64,000 nt of DNA from Acarospora socialis (taxonomy: Eukaryota; Ascomycota; Lecanoromycetes; Acarosporales; Acarosporaceae). Position numbers and translations under genes: made by a program. The notes under the pieces are model-generated. The model saw only the letters and a list, made by a program, of their open reading frames with translations. It had not been told where the DNA came from and ran no database searches. The stretch's first letter is position 1. Each line of letters starts with the position of its first letter. Below, one piece after another: positions 56,826-64,000 of the stretch. The stretch lies in contig JAMYGW020000004.1 in the NCBI GenBank assembly GCA_025617375.2, forward strand, positions 124,001 through 188,000, given 5' to 3'.

Positions 56826-58131
56826 ATGTTAAACCTTGATCCGGATACCAATCAGGGCCCAACTATCATCATCGTCAGCGTCGTTTTCTCCTTTCTAGCT
56901 GCTTTGGCCGTTGCTCTCCGCTTCTATGCCAGGAGGATCAAGGGTCTGCATCGAGGCGCTGATGATTATGTTCTTCTGCCCGCTCTGGTACACTACTTTC
57001 GCATTTGCCGTATTTTTACCCGATCATTTCATCCGCTGACCCTACAACCAGCTCTTTACAGTTGGAGTTTGCGCAGATGGCATCGTAGGTATGTGCAATC
57101 ATCGGGATATCCAGCAATGCTCCCAGCATGAAGCGCTGATCCTTCTTCCCTCTCAGGAGCTATCTACGGCGGTATTGGCCAGCACATGCAAGCCCTAACT
57201 CCGCATACAATAACAATATATCAACAAGTAAGCGCTCACTCGCCAATCCCCCATCCTCTTACCCATCGATTGGTTAACACGCAGATAATGTTTGCCTTGC
57301 AAATCCTCTACACGCTAACCCTCCCACTCATCAAACTCTCGATCCTTCTCCTCTACCGCCGCATATTCTCCACCCCTACCTTCAACCGGATCGTCACCAT
57401 CATCGCCACGTTCATCTTCGCATGGTGGATCGCCTTCACCTTGGCCTCTATCCTCCAATGCACACCCATCGCGCTGAACTGGGACCGCACTCTCCCCGGC
57501 TCCTGTACTAACTTCCTCATCATGTACTGGGTGCATGCGCTCACCAACATTGCAAGCGACATCGTCATCCTCAGTCTGCCGTGGCCGATGATCTGGCGTC
57601 TGCAGATGTATACTAGGCTGAAGGTCGCGTTGTCGGGGATGTTTCTTCTCGGCGGACTGTATGTCCCCCCTGTTCTTAACTGGACGTCGCGGCAGATCGA
57701 CTGACTGACCGTTTTGTTCTCCTTTTCAGAGTTTGCATCGCTTCGATCATCCGCTTTATCAGTATCCTTCACCTCGGTCCAATAGATTCGACTTGTACGT
57801 CCGCTACTTCCCTTCCCTTCCCAAAAGGCCCCTTTCTTTTCACCCCTCCATCCTTCATCTCTACATCGCACGGCGCGCAACAAATCCAACTGTCACTCAC
57901 TTGCTAAATCACATTAACAAAACAGACACAGCCACGCCCGCCGTCATCTGGACCTGCATCGAGCCCTGCCTCGGCATCATCTCCGCCTGCCTGCCAACCT
58001 TCCGCCCTCTCTTTGTCCGCTTGCGCCTTTCCTTCCCCTCCGTACGGTCGAAAGCGCACGAGGAGCTGGAGCTAGGTCCGGAAGGGCGGGAGATGCTTGT
58101 TCGGCGGGTGGGGCAAGGTGCGGCGAAGTGA
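56826..58131 (+). CDS. Rhodopsin-domain (SAT17-like) fungal integral membrane protein
   Basis: Six exons: 56826-56987, 57052-57088 (37 nt), 57157-57227, 57285-57658, 57730-57794 and 57926-58131; 304 residues. Every join keeps frame and rebuilds the family pattern: an N-terminal helix (IIIVSVVFSFLAALAVALRF) followed by ARRIKGLHRGADDYVLLPAL, then GIGQHM, LPLIKLSILLLYRRIF, WWIAFTLASILQCTPIALNW, and LPWPMIWRLQM. Seven helices are expected; the C-terminal ones include VCIASIIRFISILHLGPIDS and AVIWTCIEPCLGIISACLPT. The fungal rhodopsin-domain family is large, often sits near secondary-metabolite or effector genes, and its members are not shown to bind retinal. The ligand and role here are unknown. 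It is shorter than the typical 350-400 residues because the cytosolic tail is brief. Confidence 0.88.
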
Positions 58132-59469
58132 GCCAATAGGTACTCGGTTCGGGTTCAAATAGATTCATTGGTACTCTAGGCTTGGAGGGATTATATTCAA
58201 GGAGTTGGGGTAAAGTGGGAGGGAAGGAAGGAGGGAAGGAAGGAAGGTAGGAAAGGGAAACTGTACGAATACGGACCGGTTTAAGAGCGGAGTTGAGCGG
58301 ATTGGTTTGTATCAGTGCAGGAATGCCCGACGAGTCATGTCAGATACCTTCGTACATGTCCGTCCAGCCCAGCTCAGCATCATCGCGGAACGCCAAATCA
58401 AGCACTCACCACACTGCGCTGCACCATACTGCATCCCATTCCAGCTCAACAACCCCCTTTCTCCCTCCCTCCCTTTCTCCCTCCCTCCCTCCCTCCCTCC
58501 CTGTCACACCCGCTCCAGAACCACCCTCTCTATCCATCCGACAACATAGCTCTCCATCCGCTATAAGCTACCACATTCTCAGAACCACCATCTACAGATT
58601 CCACATGTGCGTGCGCGCGCGCGTGTGTCTATGTATGTGCCATGTACAAGTACATAGCATACATACGTAAAATCACACTCATCCCACTAACCCTACCCTA
58701 CCCTACATCACCTTCCCCCCCCCTCTACGGCCCCAACCAACCATGTACATCATAGCCTACAGTTTTCACAGCACAGCCCCGATCCGATCCGATCACTCGG
58801 TCCCTAGGTATTCCATCCCGACGCCCCAAAGTCACCCGTGGTAAAATAAGGTCCATCTGAGAGATCTCTCGACTCACTACTTCGGGGTAGAACGCCCCTG
58901 CGGACCGGCGGGCTGCGCTTAGGATAGGTTTCGTCCAGAGGGGGTTCCCTTATTTGCAACCCAATAACCCCAGGCAGAGCAAGTGAATGCCTACCTTGCT
59001 TCACCTGTGCGAATGGCGTGGAATTCTCGATGGACGCTCTCGCTCAAAGAGCACCTACCATACCTTCCTAAGATAGATGGGTCGCGTTGCAGGTCCATGC
59101 GGTAGAAGCGGGGTGTATAGCGTCAACACACCGCATGACATGGTGCCTGGTTGGGGAGAGAGGAGACTTTTTGACATTGTTCTGTACTGCAAGGGTTTGG
59201 TCGCGAGTAGGAGCGAATGTGGAAAGAGGATGTGTTTTCATTGCTGATGAGACTCTAGTCTAAGGATACATACGGTACTGACAATACCCATACATGTGCT
59301 TTATTCCCCTCGTATACTCCAACAATACAGGTCGCAAAGTCCGAAAAAAAGAGATATCCACCCGCCCGACGCCCGGTGTGAGATTCTATGCCATCCCATT
59401 CCCATACCCATACCGTACACACCACACCACAACAAACCGTCGCAACCAGGCGACGGGATGGTCAAATTT
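58132..59469. other. Low-complexity intergenic region, 1.3 kb
   Basis: No gene is supported. It holds a purine tract (about 58216-58250), a (CCCT)n pyrimidine tract (about 58460-58501) and a CG/TG alternating tract (58607-58628), plus CCCTAACCCTACCCTACCCTA-like sequence near 58690 that recalls telomere repeats. Confidence 0.55.
58460..58501 (+). repeat. (CCCT)n pyrimidine microsatellite
   Basis: CCCT units run almost without break. The complementary purine pattern (GGGA/GGAA) occurs 210 bases upstream at 58216-58250, so the two tracts could pair as an imperfect inverted repeat. Confidence 0.8.
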
Positions 59470-61412
59470 CTAGTAAGTGCCGAGCTTGAAGCCGCCCGGA
59501 AGAAGAGTCTGGAAGACGCCTTCGGGGTCATATTTCTTGGCGATGTCACGCAGTCTCTGATAATTCTTGGCGCCGTAGCCCGGGAATACGGCCTGATCTG
59601 GGCCGGCGTCGTTGAGATAGACATATTCGTTGTAGAGACCTTTCTGCTTGGCGGCAGCGACGGAGCGGTTGTACATGTTTTCGACCGCGGTTAGGACGGC
59701 CTTGTCGTCGGCTGCGCTGGCCCAGGTCCAGCTGAAGAGGATGACTGAGACAACATGTGAGTATGCGAATGATGAGACATGGGCTTGAGGTTGCTTACAC
59801 ATATACGGCCCGTCGGTCGGCACTGCGAAAGCGTCACCTCCGTTCTTGGTGAAGACCTCAGCGGGAGCGTCGAAGATGGCCTCAAACGAAGTCACGGCGC
59901 TGAGGCTGGTTTTGTTGCTGATACTGCCTAGTGCAGTGTTGATCTCTGAGGCCGAGATGTCGATGATCTCGGATTGTAGATCTGCGTTGTTCTTAAAAGT
60001 TGCAGTCATGAATCGTTGCCTAGTATCATCATATCAGCCGAGACTCTCATTCCAATAGGAACCTATCGTCATACCGGAGTCCTCGCGGATTAGTACTGGC
60101 AAGTTCATCGGTCATATTCGTGAGAGAAGCGATACGGGTAGTGTCCTCGAGTGTCTGGTTTTTAAGAGGCAGGAAATCGCTGTATATTGCCGGGTTGGCC
60201 TGAGGTTTAGCGTAGTCAAATATAGTGCTTGTCGAAAACTGTCCGCCTGCGTAACCGTAGCTCGCGATAATGGCCGCATCTGGGTCGGTGCTTGCTCTGT
60301 TGAGATAGCTTTCAAGAGCCTTGGTGAAGGTCCTATTCGTAGTGGGAGGGTAGACCCTCACACCTCCCCACATCAAACCTTGAGGATAGGTCTGCAAGTG
60401 AAACTTGGTGACAATGCCAAAGTTGTTAGCTCCTCCTCTTAGCGCGAAGTAGAGGTCAGGGTTTGATTCGTAGGTGACGTTCGAAATGCGTCCATCGGCC
60501 ATCACAACCTGCTGCAGTGAGAAACATGGTCGAAAAGATCAAGGCATTGAACCAAAGCATAACGAACCTCGAACATCGCCACATTGTCGGAAGAAAACCC
60601 ATACCGGCCGGAGAAGTATGACACACCGCCTACCAACTTTCAGTTAGTCAAAGCTGGACCGCAAATTTGGTCCACGGATCTTACCTCCGAGTATCAAACC
60701 TCCCACCCCAACATCGGAAACTCGACCACCGATAGCCGTTAGGCCCATCGTCTCTAGCTTGCTATAAACCGTGGACCATCTCGCTCCTAAGACCGAGTTA
60801 AAAATGCCACGACATCAGAAACAAGTGTACAGAAAACGTACCGGGTCCGACTGCAGTGGTCTGTTTATCCGAGGAGACTTCCACGGAGTTCAACAGACCC
60901 AGATCAAGAGTGACGCCTCCGGGGATGTTCGAAGCGTTGGGAACATCCGAGTGACCGCCACTCTTGACGGCAAATGGACAGAGTGTCAAGCGAGAGACCG
61001 TTATAACAGTTGAGACATCGTGGGCGCTTTGGGCCTGAACATAACAGGCTGGTGTAATGGAAGATTGCTGCTGAGCCCAGTAGCTCGACGATTCACTGCC
61101 GTAGCTCGTACTGCTGCTGTTGCTCACAGTGGCCTTGAGGACAGTACTGAGGATGTCACACTTTGAGAAATGACGATGTCAGAGGTGTTCCGTTTTCCAG
61201 CAGAACGACACGGTCCTATGGCATGGATGACTTACAGCAGCTTCACAGCGAGTAGCTTGGTTCCAACCCTTGGTCAGATTGGCGTCTTTGGCATAACTTT
61301 GCAGACCTGTATCTGCAAGAGACTTGTCGAGTGATTGTATGGTATAGTCTACTGCGGCAGCATAAGTGCTGGCGGCGGCGGCAGCAATAGAAAGGAGTAG
61401 CGACAGATGCAT
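59470..61412 (-). CDS. Secreted BBE-family FAD-linked oxidase
   Basis: Seven exons: 61412-61236, 61160-60842, 60786-60685, 60629-60568, 60511-60075, 60019-59799 and 59744-59470; 530 residues with phases that all close. The start MHLSLLLSIAAAAASTYAAA is a signal peptide. The FAD domain shows CPFAVKSGGHSDVPNASN, whose His is the flavin-linking residue; SDVGVGGLILGGGVSYFSGR; and YGFSSDNV. Bicovalent members have Cys in the last motif, so this one is probably linked through His only. The substrate and BBE parts include ALRGGANNFGIVTKFHL, NEYVYLNDAGPDQAVFPGYG and YDPEGVFQTLLPGGFKL. Family members oxidise carbohydrates or alkaloid-like substrates with O2. The substrate is unknown, and no biosynthetic cluster surrounds it. 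Confidence 0.92.
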
Positions 61413-62977
61413 AGTGCAAACGTGGACTGCTATACTCGATGAACAAAGAGAGACTATATGATAGCGATAGTGAACGGCAAAGACAAGATAGAGCAAGAAG
61501 GACGCTTCTTGGGGCAAGTTATATACTATCGAAGAAACCAGGAACCTAGCAAGACTGAAAAGAAAAAACCATCTCTCGGCTCACGGATCTCGAACGGTAA
61601 GATCAGCTCATCTCAGCTAGGCTAGACAGCTAGGCAGCATGTTCCCGTGTTGGCGTTTCTCCAATCGAGCGAGTTAGCTCGAGAGGTGGAAGTCGGCCAA
61701 GGCAGTCAAGACAGCCCCTAAGACACAGTACGAAGAGCCCGTCCAATGTCCAGGGACCGGTGGGTGGTAAGGTATGATTATGTTCTGGTTTGATTCATCA
61801 TTGTAACCGTTTCCCGTGTGGAACCGGGTACAGGGCTGAGAGGAGCAAGCCACCCAAAAACGTAATTCCCCTATGGCGGGTTACCTCCGGCGGCGTAGTT
61901 TGGAAAAATGCAGTGGTTGCTTCCTGAATTAAGGCTGAAGAAACTAAATCAACGGAATGAGCGGGTAGATTCCGGTATCTGGACCGTCGTTCAGCTCTTA
62001 ATTCTTCCAAGCTGCGGCAAGACCGTCATTGTATGACAGATTGTGGCTCTGACAGGGGGCGACTAGGCTCCGTCTACAAAAGATCGTGCGTAAAAATGCA
62101 GGTGCGTCTGACGGCCACGTTTCTGCCCTGAATCTGTAAGCATATTACCGTGTCTCTGGATTTTTCACCAGACCTTCGGAGAAATGAGGCGCAGGGTTGG
62201 TCGTACGAGAATGCGTGTTGTGTACCTTACGTACCTTACATATCATATCACCAGCTATACCGTAAGATTGCCTCGATGGCTTTTGGGGGCAGTGTTTGAG
62301 TAAAAGTCAGAGTATGACTATGAATACTCGGATGACTCTGAGTTTGGGTTGTCGAATCTTGTATTTGAGCTATGAGTAGATTTCGGTGTAAGCTTGCCAC
62401 GAGGTGATTGTGAGGTACAACCTCAGACAGTCGCCCTTCATGTACATGGGATAAGGTAAGTGAAGCAGAGTCTAAAGCAGCCCTGAGGATCGTTGGTAGC
62501 TGTCTATCATACCTTAGTATCTTTACCTTATCTACTCGTAGGGGATGAGGATGTATTATTATTTCTGACATCAGCCAATCGCAACGTTGCCGAGCAAGTT
62601 CGACAAATTTCCCCGATCAGTTTCGCCGATTACCGTACAGTGCAGTTCGAAACGCTGGGATACGCTGTACCTATTTATATCATCTGATCACACCACTACA
62701 TCATTCTTTCATCCCCGGGCAAAAATTGTCATACGGTCAGGTACCTACGTCTACTCTTCTCGTATGAAGGGGGCCGTACCTGAATAGAAACTAGGTACTC
62801 GGTGTCTATTATTCAGCCCTAGCCAAAAGAGTGGATTGAGCCTCCATCAATCTGGATCGCTAACCCCCACCATTACTCTTCACTCCTACGCCTGACGCCT
62901 AACGCCTAACGCCGTACACTCACTCACCCGGGACTCGCCCAGTTACTCACCGGGTGTCGGATCTCTTCTGGTCCGCG
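61413..62977. other. Intergenic region, 1.6 kb
   Basis: This is the divergent promoter space of the BBE oxidase and the GFA-fold gene. No gene is supported; short frames only. A near-perfect run of GCCTAACGCC- and GCCTGACGCC-type units lies near 62888-62912. Confidence 0.5.
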
Positions 62978-63787
62978 ATGAGTCGAGCGAGACCCCTTCG
63001 AGGCGCCTGCTCCTGTGGCAGGAACCAATATCTCATCGTCGTGCCACCGGATTCGACCGAGCAGGCGCGAGTCCTGTTTGATGAGAGTAGTGAGCACCGT
63101 AAGTCTCAGTCTACAGTTTCTTGCCCCTCTTCACTCTTCCTTCATTCCTTCCTTCTTCAACGCACTTTGCGTCTCTTTCTGAACCGCCTGTCAGGCCGTC
63201 ACGCTGCGGCCCCTGTGACCGCGTGGCTTCGCGTACCCCTCTCCTGGTTCCACTCTACGACTTTCTCGCTTTACCCGGACGAAACTCATGCCGCGATCCG
63301 CCGCGCTTTTACGCCCCTTCACGCGCCTCATACGAAACGCTACTTCTGCGGCTTCTGCGGTACCCCACTCACGTACTGGAGCGAACAACCCAGAGAGGAG
63401 AGTGACTTTTTAAGCGTGACCTTGGGAAGCTTACTTGGAGATGATCTGAGAGAACTCGGCGAGCTTGGGTTACTACCGCAAGGCGCGCTGGAAGGGGATG
63501 AGCAAAACTCAATCTCGCGGGAGCGTACGAGAACTGAAGAGGGAACCGAAACGCTTGGGCTACCTTGGTTTCAAGACATGATTGAAGGCAGTCAGTTGGG
63601 GCGGATTGGGAGAACTAGACGTGGTGGCGGCGTCAGTGCCGATGGCCGGACCAAAGTCGAGTGGGAGATTGTGGAGTTTGAGAATGAGGAGAACGGAAGA
63701 AGTGGCGGCATTGGCACAGCGAAGAGGAAAATAGGGGATATGGTCGGAGGAGAGGGCAAGGATGTCGAGATGAGTGGTGGTTCTTGA
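62978..63787 (+). CDS. GFA/CENP-V-fold protein, catalytic zinc site missing
   Basis: Two exons, 62978-63098 and 63195-63787, with a 96-nt GTAAGT...TCAG intron; 237 residues. It begins MSRARPLRGACSCGRNQYLI, giving the first Cys pair, and later has KRYFCGFCGTPLTYWSEQP, giving the second. These four match the structural zinc site of the GFA family. The middle Cys cluster (CHCxxC in Gfa), which forms the catalytic zinc and glutathione site, is absent: the matching stretch reads LFDESSEH then RRHAAAPVTAWLRVPLSWFH. The C-terminal third is Gly/Arg/Glu-rich and probably disordered. A structural or binding role is more likely than formaldehyde chemistry. Confidence 0.85.
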   Translation: MSRARPLRGACSCGRNQYLIVVPPDSTEQARVLFDESSEHRKSQSTVSCPSSLFLHSFLLQRTLRLFLNRLSGRHAAAPVTAWLRVPLSWFHSTTFSLYPDETHAAIRRAFTPLHAPHTKRYFCGFCGTPLTYWSEQPREESDFLSVTLGSLLGDDLRELGELGLLPQGALEGDEQNSISRERTRTEEGTETLGLPWFQDMIEGSQLGRIGRTRRGGGVSADGRTKVEWEIVEFENEENGRSGGIGTAKRKIGDMVGGEGKDVEMSGGS

Positions 63788-64000
63788 AAGCTTTCAATGT
63801 TGCAAGCCAAATGCATTGCCACTCATCTGCGTGCGGAATATCTGTCTGACATCTCAGCTTGCATCTTTGCTTCTTAGAGGTTTGCTGAGATACAAGCAAG
63901 AGAGGCATAGCCATGTTGCAGACCGATACACAGAGCTAAGTAGCCATCATCTTCAACGTTACAGATTTGAGTCTTCGAGTTTTCGATGAGGTGATTTGTT
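63788..64000. other. 3' flank at window end
   Basis: No gene seen in the last 213 bases. Confidence 0.5.

Noticed and set aside
58683-58710. Telomere-like CCCTAA/CCCTA units
   Set aside because: Only one exact hexamer with degenerate neighbours inside ordinary sequence; too short for an interstitial telomere or chromosome end.

Overview
The window looks like nuclear DNA of a filamentous ascomycete (Pezizomycotina). Genes are short and intron-poor, with 50-180 nt GT...AG introns that often carry a CTGAC or CTAAC branch site. They include ERMES subunit Mdm12, Gwt1, TFIIA subunit Toa1, APC/C activator Cdc20, a Kin4-type kinase, a Clr5-domain protein and a BBE-type FAD oxidase. I could not place the genus. 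About 22 intact or nearly intact protein genes, one tRNA-like gene and several gene relics can be supported. Exon joins were worked out by reading frame, splice signals and family fit; none has transcript support.

Layout. 1-1.6 kb has no clear gene. 1.6-7.4 kb holds conserved genes: MDM12, a small membrane-anchored unknown, a family-16 protein methyltransferase and an SDR oxidoreductase; the last two share a divergent promoter with a palindromic CCAAT box. 7.4-18.7 kb is an accessory island: a GH31 alpha-glucosidase cut off before its catalytic centre, a second GH31 piece in inverted orientation, a GIY-YIG nuclease-like gene, three tandem-repeat tracts and a large orphan gene whose 5' end is built from duplicated exon-intron units. 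18.7-26 kb holds KIN4, a stray 40-codon copy of the KIN4 N-terminus, and a senescence-domain (spartin-like) gene. 26.4-28.9 kb is a second small accessory patch with another GIY-YIG gene of the same layout and a tRNA-Lys(CUU)-like gene with two inserts.

29.8-53.8 kb is a dense housekeeping block: short/branched-chain acyl-CoA dehydrogenase, GWT1, TOA1, CDC20, a kelch-BTB protein, GH1 beta-glucosidase, MEI5/SFR1, a coiled-coil unknown, a Clr5-domain protein, mitochondrial D-lactate dehydrogenase and a small repeat protein. 54.3-64 kb holds an Acr3-type arsenite exporter, a six-exon rhodopsin-like membrane protein, a low-complexity intergenic stretch, a secreted BBE-family oxidase and a GFA-fold protein that lacks the usual catalytic zinc cysteines.

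The best leads for something undescribed are (1) the tRNA-Lys-like gene, which has, besides an ordinary anticodon-loop intron, a 52-nt insert in the variable arm with every hallmark of a spliceosomal intron, and whose exact removal restores a normal variable loop and T arm; and (2) the two GIY-YIG proteins, which share a multi-domain plan and sit in the only two accessory patches of the window. I saw no reverse transcriptase, transposase, capsid gene, CRISPR array or rRNA.
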